A stretch of 5,012 nt of DNA from Marinagarivorans sp. UBA5870 (GTDB taxonomy: Bacteria > Pseudomonadota > Gammaproteobacteria > Pseudomonadales > Cellvibrionaceae), in contig DJFO01000418.1 of NCBI GenBank assembly GCA_002432555.1, positions 1 through 5,012 of the forward strand. The letters are read 5' to 3'. The position numbers were made by a program, and so were the translations under genes. Under the pieces are notes generated by a model. The model had not been told where the DNA came from. It was given only the letters and a program-made list of their open reading frames with translations, and ran no database searches. Positions 1 to 5,012 of this stretch are shown one piece after another; position 1 is the stretch's first letter; the number at the start of each line of letters is the position of its first letter.

Positions 1-1138
1 CTTCTTGTGGATTTACTGCATAAACCTCCTCTTTCAGTAGGTTTTCCAGAAAGCTTTTTTGCCAATCGCCAACCCGGGTCGCCAAGGGATCGATTTTCTG
101 CAGGCGTGCCAACAAAGCCGCATAGTCGCTGTCGGAACGGGGCCTTGCCAGGCGATCGACCTTGTTGAGAAAATCTTCCGCATTGCGCCCCGAACCGATC
201 ATTTTGTCCGCGGTAATATAGTCGGCGAAGTGGGCGTATCCCAAAGTCGTCGCCAGCTGATGCCGCTTTTCCAAGAGATTTTTAAGCACCGACTTGTTGG
301 CCGGATAACCGCGTTGGCGGAATGCGCGATACATGCGCAAACGAGCGTCGTCGCTGATTGCGTACTGCATGAAAGGTTGGTAATCCGGTGCGTCAGTGGT
401 CAATATCACCGTGCCGGCCGCGTCGGGGGCATGAGCGGCTATGAAGTCCTCGGGCAGGCCGCGCAGCTCGCCCGGCTGTACCTCGACCTTACGCACGTCG
501 TCCCGCATATTGGCCGCGAACTCCTGGCCGATCTTGACGATTTCTTTGTTCAATTCGCGGACTTTGGATCTTTTCTCCGAATCCAGGTTGACTCCCGCAA
601 GTTCGAACACCTGGCGTTTGGTCGCAGCGAAATAACGGTCTATTTCGGGAAGTGGAGCAAGATCCACCTGTACCAGCTGATTGTAAAGCGGGCGCGACTG
701 GTTGATGTCATTTTGCAGCGCCATGAATTTTTGTTCGCAAACTTCCGCGGCTTTGCGCAGAGACTCGTTGGGGTGCACATTGCTGAACAAACTGGCATAC
801 CCCAGAGGTTCATTAACAAGCATATCGAGTTCATTAACGGCGAGCAGGAAGCTGCGACCCTGGATGGCCGCACTGGTCAGCGCTTTGAATTTGTCACGCG
901 CATGTTCAAAACCCCTGCGGCAGTTGCTTATATAGCTGTCTGCCACGGAATCCGGGTAATTAGGCCAAAGTTCCGGTTGTAGGGGTTCCGCAATGACGGG
1001 GGCGGGGAGCTCGACGGGAGGTGCTGGCGCTGGCGCTTGGGTTGAGGTGGAACAGTTGGTTAGGGAAACGAAGCAGAGGACTGACAGCAGGACACGCGTA
1101 AGACCAAAATCTTTCAACGGCTTGGCTGGTATTCTCAT
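1..1138 (-). CDS. M3-family zinc oligopeptidase, probable exported lipoprotein (5' part, runs off left edge)
   Basis: Only the first 379 codons are in the window; the frame is open to the left edge. Residues 1-29 form a basic start, a hydrophobic stretch (16-27) and a cysteine in the context Leu-Thr-Asn-Cys29, followed by a Pro/Ala-rich linker (35-48). This suggests a lipoprotein anchored in the envelope, although Asn just before the Cys is atypical for a lipobox. Residues about 60-379 match the helical N-terminal part of M3 (thimet oligopeptidase/Dcp-like) peptidases: 'GLPEDFIAAH' near 227-236, 'DYQPFMQYA' at 252-260, 'LGYAHFADYITADKMIGS' at 299-316, and 'DWQKSF' from 358 leading into 'YAVNPQE'. 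The family's HExxH zinc site lies further on, outside the window, so activity cannot be judged. Known members cleave short peptides. The ATG at 1138 follows a GGGGGGAGGGA stretch; spacing is short, but no better start is seen. It lies 56 bases downstream of the rimB-rimK fusion, so co-transcription is likely. Confidence 0.88.
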   Translation of the reverse strand, partial: MRIPAKPLKDFGLTRVLLSVLCFVSLTNCSTSTQAPAPAPPVELPAPVIAEPLQPELWPNYPDSVADSYISNCRRGFEHARDKFKALTSAAIQGRSFLLAVNELDMLVNEPLGYASLFSNVHPNESLRKAAEVCEQKFMALQNDINQSRPLYNQLVQVDLAPLPEIDRYFAATKRQVFELAGVNLDSEKRSKVRELNKEIVKIGQEFAANMRDDVRKVEVQPGELRGLPEDFIAAHAPDAAGTVILTTDAPDYQPFMQYAISDDARLRMYRAFRQRGYPANKSVLKNLLEKRHQLATTLGYAHFADYITADKMIGSGRNAEDFLNKVDRLARPRSDSDYAALLARLQKIDPLATRVGDWQKSFLENLLKEEVYAVNPQE

Positions 1139-1150
1139 TCCCTCCCCCCG
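1139..1150 (-). promoter_or_regulatory. Purine-rich ribosome binding site of the M3 peptidase gene
   Basis: On the minus strand CGGGGGGAGGGA runs directly into the ATG at 1138. GGAGG sits only two bases from the start codon, closer than usual, but the G-rich run gives alternative pairing registers four or more bases away. It supports the ATG at 1138 as the start. Confidence 0.5.
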
Positions 1151-1194
1151 AATCTGCGGCGGTAAAATGCCGGAGTCTATGTTGTGGTACAGGA

Positions 1195-2598
1195 TTAAAC
1201 ATCCGCTGCCAATTTACGTCTCCAGTCTAACTTCTTCTCTATAGCGCTGATCATCATGCTGGCGATATCGCGGCCAGTGGCGGTCTCGATGCCTTCCAAT
1301 CCCGGGGATGAATTTACTTCCAGCAACAAGGGTCCTTTGGACGAGCGGATAATGTCGACGCCGGCCACTAACAGATCCAAGGTCTTCGCCGCTTTTATGG
1401 CCAGCTTGCGCTCGTCCGGTGTGATTTTCGTAATGCTGGCGGTGCCGCCTTGATGAATATTCGCTCGAAATTCACCGGCCGCCGCCTTCCGCTCTATGGC
1501 GGCCACCACTTTGCCGTCTATTACAAACAGACGCAAGTCTTTGCCATCGGCCTCCTTGACAAATTCCTGCACCAGCAAGTTTACCTGAAGGGACTTGAAA
1601 GCATTGATGACGCTCTCGGCCGCCTTGCGAGTTTCGGCCAGTACCACTCCCCTGCCCTGGGCGCCCTCCAACAGCTTCACAATTAATGGCGCCCCCCCGA
1701 CCATCTCGATGAGGTCGCCCGTATCGCTCGGCGAATTGGCAAAACCAGTCACGGGAATGTCCAGACCGTTTTTCAACAATAGCTGCAACGAGTAGAGCTT
1801 ATCGCGACTTTGGGCGATCGCCGACGAGGTGTTCAACGTAAAGGTCCCAAGACTCTCAAACTGCCGGGTCAGAGCACAGCCATAAAACGTCATGCTGGGT
1901 CGAATACGCGGGATAACCGCGTCGAGCCCATCAACTATGTCACCGCCGCGATAATGGATCTCCGGTTTTTCCGCATCCATTTTGATGTAACAGTGTTTGA
2001 TGTTGAGAAAGATCAGTTTGTGCCCACGCTCTTCGCCTGCTTCTATGATTCGTCGGTTGCTGTAGAGTGTTGGATCGCTCGCCAGCAGTCCTATCGTCAG
2101 GCCCTCCTGCTCCGGAGTTTGATAGCTGCCATACAAGTCCATCAGCACATCATCCGAATGGCCGCCTTGCATGAAGCGGACCTCGGGATCAACCAGAATT
2201 CTGCCCGCCATGGCCTCCCTTCCGAGCAACATGCGATAGCCCATGGAGTCGCGGTTGGTCAGGGTTAGCTCTATGTCCCAAATGTGATCCCCAAAGCGCA
2301 TGGGCGCTTTGATCACCAGCCGTTTCTCGCTGTCACCGCTGGAACTGCGCACCGTGCGGCGATCAACGACCGGTGCCTCGCAGCGAGCGACTATGCGCCG
2401 ATTGTCCTGCAGGGGGTGGACCTCGAAGCTGACCCAGCTTGCGCCGTTGCGCTTGAACGTTTGAATGTTGACAGCGTGGACACAGGAGGTCTTCGCCCCC
2501 GAGTCGACCCGCGCCTTAATGGCAGGAATTCCCAGGGAGGGAAAGGAGCACCACTCCTCGCTGCCGATCAGAATTTTCTCGTTGGCGTACTGCGTCAT
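1195..2598 (-). CDS. rimK: RimB-like retropepsin-type protease domain fused to RimK ribosomal protein S6 glutamate ligase
   Basis: This is a 467-residue two-domain protein. Residues about 6-145 match the RimB-like 'ATP-dependent zinc protease' family, now regarded as retropepsin-like: '[16 protein letters not shown]' at 23-38 carries the Asp-Ser-Gly motif with D32 as expected catalytic Asp, followed by '[10 protein letters not shown]' at 72-81 and 'MLLGREAM' at 123-130. Residues 167-467 are a full-length RimK (about 300 residues in E. coli) with an ATP-grasp fold: '[15 protein letters not shown]' at 226-240, '[10 protein letters not shown]' at 265-274, '[20 protein letters not shown]' at 299-318, 'LVQEF' at 342-346, and the metal-binding '[12 protein letters not shown]' at 427-438. 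RimK adds glutamates to the C-terminus of S6 in the cytoplasm; RimB is encoded beside RimK in Pseudomonas and acts in that pathway. The frame stays open upstream to an ATG at 2748, but the added 50 residues match nothing I know. The ATG at 2598 begins just before the domain and has GGGA seven bases upstream. The M3 peptidase gene follows. Confidence 0.93.
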   Translation of the reverse strand: MTQYANEKILIGSEEWCSFPSLGIPAIKARVDSGAKTSCVHAVNIQTFKRNGASWVSFEVHPLQDNRRIVARCEAPVVDRRTVRSSSGDSEKRLVIKAPMRFGDHIWDIELTLTNRDSMGYRMLLGREAMAGRILVDPEVRFMQGGHSDDVLMDLYGSYQTPEQEGLTIGLLASDPTLYSNRRIIEAGEERGHKLIFLNIKHCYIKMDAEKPEIHYRGGDIVDGLDAVIPRIRPSMTFYGCALTRQFESLGTFTLNTSSAIAQSRDKLYSLQLLLKNGLDIPVTGFANSPSDTGDLIEMVGGAPLIVKLLEGAQGRGVVLAETRKAAESVINAFKSLQVNLLVQEFVKEADGKDLRLFVIDGKVVAAIERKAAAGEFRANIHQGGTASITKITPDERKLAIKAAKTLDLLVAGVDIIRSSKGPLLLEVNSSPGLEGIETATGRDIASMMISAIEKKLDWRRKLAADV

Positions 2599-2748
2599 GC
2601 TCGGTTCCCACATAGATAAACGGTGGCACGGCGGCCATAAGCGTATAAATTTGGATTCGACTTGCCCCGCGTTAACGCAGCGGGACAAATCATTACCGCG
2701 ACCTTCGCTCGCCGGAGTCAAACTCTGAGCCGAACGAGCGGTCAGCAC
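2599..2748 (-). other. Leader of rimB-rimK; possible but unlikely 50-residue N-terminal extension
   Basis: The reading frame of the fusion is open upstream of 2598, with further ATGs at 2613 and 2748. The encoded stretch is rich in Arg, Ser and Pro, has no hydrophobic signal and is not a part of RimB-like proteins that I recognise. No clear Shine-Dalgarno is seen before 2613. It is best read as untranslated leader; an upstream start cannot be excluded. Confidence 0.45.
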
Positions 2749-2767
2749 CCTTGGCTTTAACCGCGGG

Positions 2768-2791
2768 GCGCCGGCCGCCGGAGCGCCGGCC
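2768..2791. repeat. GC-rich 15-bp tandem repeat upstream of rimB-rimK
   Basis: GCGCCGGCC occurs at 2768-2776 and again at 2783-2791, a period of 15 bp. Around them the stretch 2761-2800 is almost entirely G and C, and the self-complementary GCCGGC at 2770-2775 and 2785-2790 could pair as a hairpin. It lies between the candidate minus-strand promoter and the rimB-rimK start, so it could be a leader structure or a protein-binding site. Function is unknown. Confidence 0.7.
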
Positions 2792-2805
2792 CGGCCTGCC
2801 CACTA

Positions 2806-2835
2806 AGCATAGAAAAATAACAACTGCCGCTCGAA
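2806..2835 (-). promoter_or_regulatory. Weak candidate sigma-70 promoter for rimB-rimK
   Basis: On the minus strand, TTCGAG (2835-2830) and TATGCT (2811-2806) are separated by 18 bp, and an AT-rich tract lies just before the -10. Each hexamer fits the consensus only partly. If used, transcription would start near 2800 and give a leader of about 200 bases that includes the GC-rich repeat. Confidence 0.2.
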
Positions 2836-2871
2836 TATCCCAAACTTTGTTCGATCAAAAATCCAGCAGGT

Positions 2872-2954
2872 GTTTCCTAATTCTCGGCGTGAGAAGAGAA
2901 AAATAGCGGCGGATTATGCCGCAAAAAAACGCCAGATCAAGCGTTTCCTGATTC
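2872..2954 (+). repeat. Direct repeat pair GTTTCCTnATTC upstream of slyD
   Basis: GTTTCCTAATTC at 2872-2883 and GTTTCCTGATTC at 2943-2954 differ at one base in twelve and are 71 bp apart. GATCAA precedes each, at different distances (2853-2858 and 2935-2940). The pair lies in the divergent promoter region between rimB-rimK and slyD. It may be a binding-site pair or chance. Confidence 0.4.
2899..2929 (-). terminator. Short hairpin with T-rich flanks, terminator-like on the minus strand
   Basis: GCGGC at 2906-2910 pairs with GCCGC at 2918-2922 around a seven-base loop. Read on the minus strand the stem is preceded by seven Ts (2929-2923) and followed by TATTTTT. A five-bp stem is short for a terminator. 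It could limit antisense transcription leaving the slyD side, or it could be a structural element of the divergent promoter region. Confidence 0.25.
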
Positions 2955-2982
2955 CATTCGACCCAAGAATCCCGCTTGCTTC

Positions 2983-2988
2983 TATAAT
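2983..2988 (+). promoter_or_regulatory. Probable -10 element of the slyD promoter
   Basis: A perfect TATAAT lies 36 bases before the slyD start codon, which predicts a short leader of about 30 bases. No good -35 hexamer is found at 16-18 bp; the best nearby is TTCGAC at 2957-2962 with a 20-bp spacer. The promoter may be modest or aided by a regulator. Confidence 0.55.
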
Positions 2989-3024
2989 GCGCGGCCACAC
3001 TCACTCGGAAATAAAGAGATAATC

Positions 3025-3510
3025 ATGCGAATCGAAAACGACAAAGTGGTTTCACTGTTTTACCACGTGCGCGATGCCGAGGGGCAGGACCTTGAACGCA
3101 GCGAAAAAGGCATACCTCTCACCTATCTGCACGGCCACAACAACCTGCTGCCCGGCCTAGAAGACGCTTTGACAGGACAGGAGCCCGGCGCGAAGCTTTC
3201 GCTGACCCTCCCCCCTGAAAAAGCCTATGGTCCGGTCAAGCCTAACGCGACTCAGAGGGTGCCGATCAAACACTTGGCCGACACTCACAAGCGCCTTCTG
3301 CCGGGCATGATTGTCCGGGTACAGACGGAGAAAGGGCTCGTCAGCGCAACGGTCATCAAGGCCGGCAGGTTTATGGTGGACTTGGATATGAATCATCCTT
3401 TCGCCGGTAAGACGTTGGTCTTTGATATAGAAGTCGCCGACGTGAGAGATGCGACACCAGAAGAAATTGACCATGGCCACGTGCACGGAGAAGGTGGGCA
3501 CCATCATTAA
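3025..3510 (+). CDS. slyD: FKBP-type peptidyl-prolyl cis-trans isomerase SlyD
   Basis: This 161-residue protein catalyses prolyl isomerisation and acts as a cytoplasmic folding helper. It aligns along its length with E. coli SlyD. The FKBP half opens with 'DKVVSLFYHVRDAEG' (6-20) and 'YLHGHNNLLPGLEDAL' (34-49), reaches 'AYG' at 67-69 and resumes with 'FDIEVADVRDATPEEIDHGH' near 133-152. The insert-in-flap chaperone domain lies between about 76 and 120. The tail holds six His residues in the last dozen positions and probably binds nickel or another metal. It is much shorter than the roughly 50-residue tail of E. coli SlyD (196 residues), and the protein has no cysteine. Any role in hydrogenase nickel delivery is therefore less certain. 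The ATG at 3025 follows the weak purine-rich site AAAGAGA with suitable spacing and a TATAAT 36 bases upstream. The gene is divergent from rimB-rimK and convergent with ttcA. FkpB is the closest alternative, but the insert and His tail favour SlyD. Confidence 0.95.
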   Translation: MRIENDKVVSLFYHVRDAEGQDLERSEKGIPLTYLHGHNNLLPGLEDALTGQEPGAKLSLTLPPEKAYGPVKPNATQRVPIKHLADTHKRLLPGMIVRVQTEKGLVSATVIKAGRFMVDLDMNHPFAGKTLVFDIEVADVRDATPEEIDHGHVHGEGGHHH

Positions 3511-3518
3511 CCGCCGCA

Positions 3519-3551
3519 AAGCATCGCTCGAGCGAAGCACGAGCGATGCTT
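3519..3551 (+). terminator. Perfect 12-bp hairpin just after slyD
   Basis: AAGCATCGCTCG at 3519-3530 pairs exactly with CGAGCGATGCTT at 3540-3551 around a nine-base loop. It begins eight bases after the slyD stop codon. No T-run follows directly, so it is either an imperfect intrinsic terminator or a 3'-end stabilising stem. The position and strength support a role in ending or protecting the slyD message. Confidence 0.6.
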
Positions 3552-3616
3552 GCACCACGCGGTAGCACGGCTTTTCGTTTCCGCAAACTCGATCTGCACA
3601 TTCCCGACCGATAACC

Positions 3617-3632
3617 CGTGACTTACATCACA
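3617..3632. promoter_or_regulatory. Candidate CRP/Vfr-family operator
   Basis: CGTGA-CTTACA-TCACA matches the CRP consensus TGTGA-N6-TCACA at nine of ten defined positions, with both GTGA/TCAC cores intact and the correct six-base spacer. The centre is about 115 bases after the slyD stop. Downstream, a weak plus-strand promoter could be formed by TTAATC (3634-3639) and TGATAA (3658-3663), 18 bp apart, which would place the operator near -45. Confidence 0.5.
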
Positions 3633-3764
3633 CATTAATCCTCTGCCCTGTTTGTTCTGATAAAGGTTTCAGAGCGCGAGTTTTCCACCCAGCGATTGGA
3701 CTGGATTGTTACATTTTTTTGACTAGTCGCCCTCAAGCCGTTGACTCCCTCAGCTTTTATGCAC

Positions 3765-3778
3765 AATGCAAGGGCATT
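3765..3778 (+). other. Small hairpin AATGC/GCATT
   Basis: AATGC (3765-3769) and GCATT (3774-3778) pair around the tetraloop AAGG and run into a short TT. The stem is too weak to call a terminator with confidence. Confidence 0.2.
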
Positions 3779-3824
3779 TTCAATTCTCCCGCGAGGAACC
3801 CGTCTGGACTCGTCCCACGCAGAT

Positions 3825-3865
3825 GTTGATTTTTAATATTTAAAATCAACCCATTGATTTTAAAA
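3825..3865. repeat. AT-rich nested palindrome with three copies of TTGATTTT/AAAATCAA
   Basis: Positions 3825-3850 form a 26-bp palindrome with no central spacer; 12 of 13 base pairs match, with one T-T mismatch. Its right arm, 3839-3849, also forms a perfect 11-bp inverted repeat with 3854-3864 around the tetraloop CCCA. The two foldings are mutually exclusive because they share an arm. A run of seven Ts follows at 3870-3876, then TTGATCAA at 3878-3885. This looks like an operator array or a structural element, not a coding remnant. Confidence 0.7.
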
Positions 3866-3945
3866 GGTATTTTTTTATTGATCAAAATATAAACAATCTG
3901 ACATGCCGCCAGCAAAACCGGGGTATAGCACCTCTTTCTCAGCGA

Positions 3946-3980
3946 CTATCCACTCAGTTATCCACAACTTCTGTGGAAAT
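3946..3980 (+). promoter_or_regulatory. DnaA-box cluster (one perfect, two degenerate)
   Basis: TTATCCACA at 3958-3966 is a perfect DnaA box. CTATCCACT at 3946-3954 lies 12 bp upstream in the same orientation with two mismatches. TGTGGAAAT at 3972-3980 is an inverted box-like site with two mismatches. The perfect box also pairs with the third site as a hairpin: TCCACA 3961-3966 with TGTGGA 3972-3977 around a five-base loop, followed by AATTTTT. The site is about 60 bp from the AT-rich palindrome. No replication gene is visible here. Confidence 0.5.
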
Positions 3981-4014
3981 TTTTACCGGATTTTCGCGCG
4001 GAAGCTGTCACACA

Positions 4015-4088
4015 ATTGCAATAGGGGCGGCCCTTTTTTTTAGATTTATTTCGCATTGCGGGGCGAACAAATATGCGCGATTGCAATC
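4015..4088. repeat. Two copies of the palindrome ATTGCAAT
   Basis: ATTGCAAT occurs at 4015-4022 and 4080-4087, 65 bp apart; the second is extended to the 10-bp palindrome GATTGCAATC (4079-4088). They flank a GC-rich hairpin with a T-run. This could be a dimeric-regulator site pair or chance. Confidence 0.35.
4023..4041 (+). terminator. Short GC hairpin followed by eight Ts
   Basis: AGGG (4023-4026) and CCCT (4031-4034) pair around GCGG and run straight into eight Ts (4034-4041). The stem is only four bp, but its GC content and the T-run resemble a minimal intrinsic terminator on the plus strand. It would end any plus-strand transcript crossing the gap before it runs into ttcA antisense. Confidence 0.35.
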
Positions 4089-4140
4089 AGCTATGGCGTG
4101 GTGCACCGCGGTGGCTGCCGACGCCGAACGAGACTGCGCC

Positions 4141-4159
4141 TTGCCCTGGTTTAGGGCAA
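4141..4159 (-). terminator. Seven-bp hairpin downstream of ttcA
   Basis: TTGCCCT (4141-4147) and AGGGCAA (4153-4159) pair perfectly around a five-base loop, 46 bases after the ttcA stop codon on the minus strand. No T-run follows on either strand. It may be a 3'-end stem or part of a factor-dependent termination site. Confidence 0.35.
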
Positions 4160-4205
4160 CGCCGTGGGCGATAAGCGAGACTTTTGCACTGAAACCTGGC
4201 AGCGG

Positions 4206-5012
4206 TCAGGTCAGCTCAAGGATATCGACGGACTGGACGGCATCAACCATCGGGACGGTGCCGCAACTTGACTCTTCGTCTCTCACGACCTCGTCCAGAG
4301 GTTGTGACCGATCAAGGGCGAGGTTTATAAAATCGAACAGCTTTTGGTCAGCAAGCTGAGACGGAGAAACCTTTTGCAGCGCAGAGAAAATGGTTTCCAC
4401 CCGCCCGGGATATTGTTTATCCCAATTTTGCAGCATCTCCTTGATGACTTGCCGCTGCAAATTTTCCTGGGAACCACAAAGATTGCAGGGAATGATCGGG
4501 AATTCCTTTTGTAGCGCGTACTCTTCAATGTCCGCTTCACGGCAGTAAGCCATAGGCCGGATCACAATATTGCGTTTATCGTCCGCCAACAATTTGGGTG
4601 GCATGGCTTTGAGCCTGCCGGCGTAAAAGAGATTCAAGAATAACGTTTCCACTATGTCATCCTTGTGATGCCCGAGCGCGACCTTTGTCGCCCCAATGTG
4701 TTCGGCGAATCCGTACAAGGTGCCGCGGCGTAGACGGGAACAGAGTCCACAGGTTGTTTTTCCTTCGGGAATCACCGCTTTGACGATACTGTAAGTATCC
4801 CTTTCGATGACGTGATAAGGAACTCCCAGCTCAGCCAAATACGTCGGCAGCACGTGCTCCGGAAACCCCGGTTGCTTTTGGTCCATGTTCACCGCGACCA
4901 GCTCAAAATCGATCGGGGCGGTCTTCTGCAAGCTCATGAGTATGTCGAGCATGGTGTAGGAATCCTTTCCACCGGATAGACATACCATCACCTTGTCGCC
5001 CTCCTCGATCAT
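4206..5012 (-). CDS. ttcA: tRNA 2-thiocytidine biosynthesis protein TtcA (N-terminus off right edge)
   Basis: TtcA is a cytoplasmic enzyme that thiolates cytidine 32 of certain tRNAs using ATP and an iron-sulfur cluster. The 268 residues seen carry the PP-loop ATP site 'SGGKDS' (13-18), '[15 protein letters not shown]' (42-56), '[10 protein letters not shown]' with Cys88 and Cys91, 'ALGHHKDD' (112-119), 'MPPKLL' (137-142) and '[18 protein letters not shown]' (172-189) with Cys176 and Cys179. Cys88, Cys91 and Cys179 have the spacing of the E. coli cluster ligands Cys122, Cys125 and Cys213. The Met at the window edge aligns with an internal Met of E. coli TtcA (311 residues), so roughly 35 N-terminal residues are missing. 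After about residue 230 the sequence departs from E. coli and ends in 'DILELT'; this tail is variable in the family. It is convergent with slyD across a long gap, so the two share no promoter. Confidence 0.96.
   Translation of the reverse strand: MIEEGDKVMVCLSGGKDSYTMLDILMSLQKTAPIDFELVAVNMDQKQPGFPEHVLPTYLAELGVPYHVIERDTYSIVKAVIPEGKTTCGLCSRLRRGTLYGFAEHIGATKVALGHHKDDIVETLFLNLFYAGRLKAMPPKLLADDKRNIVIRPMAYCREADIEEYALQKEFPIIPCNLCGSQENLQRQVIKEMLQNWDKQYPGRVETIFSALQKVSPSQLADQKLFDFINLALDRSQPLDEVVRDEESSCGTVPMVDAVQSVDILELT

Larger units (their letters stand above)
3511..4205. other. 695-base non-coding gap between convergent slyD and ttcA
   Basis: No frame here looks like a real protein gene: open stretches are short or have no family resemblance, and none has a convincing start. 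The gap is more AT-rich than its surroundings, especially at 3825-3900, and holds several separate elements listed individually: a CRP-type operator, nested palindromes, DnaA-like boxes, repeated ATTGCAAT palindromes and hairpins. Because both flanking genes end here, these elements have no obvious target gene. An untranslated RNA is possible but not shown. Confidence 0.6.

Noticed and set aside
59..982. 307-codon open frame on the plus strand
   Set aside because: It lies wholly opposite the M3 peptidase gene, whose minus-strand translation shows clear family motifs. The plus-strand product resembles nothing and is a by-product of codon use.
960..1202. 80-codon minus-strand frame whose ATG overlaps the rimB-rimK stop
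   Set aside because: It overlaps the start of the M3 peptidase gene in another frame and its product is low-complexity and unrecognisable. The overlap is tempting as translational coupling, but the M3 frame has the protein evidence.
1810..2268. 152-codon open frame on the plus strand
   Set aside because: It is antisense to the RimK part of the fusion, which is well supported; there is no family resemblance or ribosome binding site.
3157..3558. 133-codon minus-strand frame across slyD
   Set aside because: It is a shadow of slyD, which aligns along its whole length with the known family.
3876..3895. FNR-like site TTGAT-N4-ATnnA
   Set aside because: The left half-site is perfect, but the right half matches only three of five positions in an AT-rich region where such matches are expected by chance.
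3825..3980. Chromosomal replication origin
   Set aside because: Only one perfect DnaA box is present and no origin-linked gene (dnaA, dnaN, mnmG, rpmH) is in the window.
3973..4359. 128-codon plus-strand frame starting with GTG in the gap
   Set aside because: Its last part is antisense to ttcA, the gap part has no motif, and the GTG has no good ribosome binding site.

Overview
The window looks like chromosomal DNA of a gammaproteobacterium with moderate GC content. The RimK half of the fusion, TtcA and SlyD all follow the Escherichia coli family members closely over long stretches. The cell type is Gram-negative with CRP-like and DnaA-like sites. A marine Alteromonadales or Cellvibrionales type lineage is a guess, not something the sequence proves. 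I see no transposase, integrase, CRISPR array, rRNA or tRNA.

Layout. Positions 1-1138 (minus) hold the first 379 codons of an M3-family zinc oligopeptidase with an N-terminal export signal; its catalytic part lies off the left edge. Positions 1195-2598 (minus) hold a 467-residue protein that joins a RimB-like retropepsin-type protease domain to a complete RimK S6-glutamate ligase. The two genes are 56 bases apart on one strand and are probably co-transcribed, fusion first. Positions 2599-3024 are a divergent promoter region with a GC-rich 15-bp tandem repeat and several hairpins. Positions 3025-3510 (plus) hold slyD, a prolyl isomerase/chaperone with a short His-rich tail. Positions 3511-4205 are a 695-base gap between convergent genes with no convincing protein gene. 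It contains a 12-bp hairpin after slyD, a good CRP-type operator, an AT-rich nested palindrome, a small DnaA-box cluster and a short hairpin with eight Ts. Positions 4206-5012 (minus) hold the C-terminal 268 residues of ttcA (tRNA 2-thiocytidine synthesis); its N-terminus lies off the right edge.

Together the genes concern ribosome and tRNA modification (RimK, TtcA) and protein folding or turnover (SlyD, RimB-like domain, M3 peptidase). The most interesting protein is the fusion of a glutamate-adding enzyme with a protease domain whose stand-alone relatives act in the same pathway. The most interesting non-coding stretch is the slyD-ttcA gap, whose density of operator-like elements is unexplained by the flanking genes because both end there.
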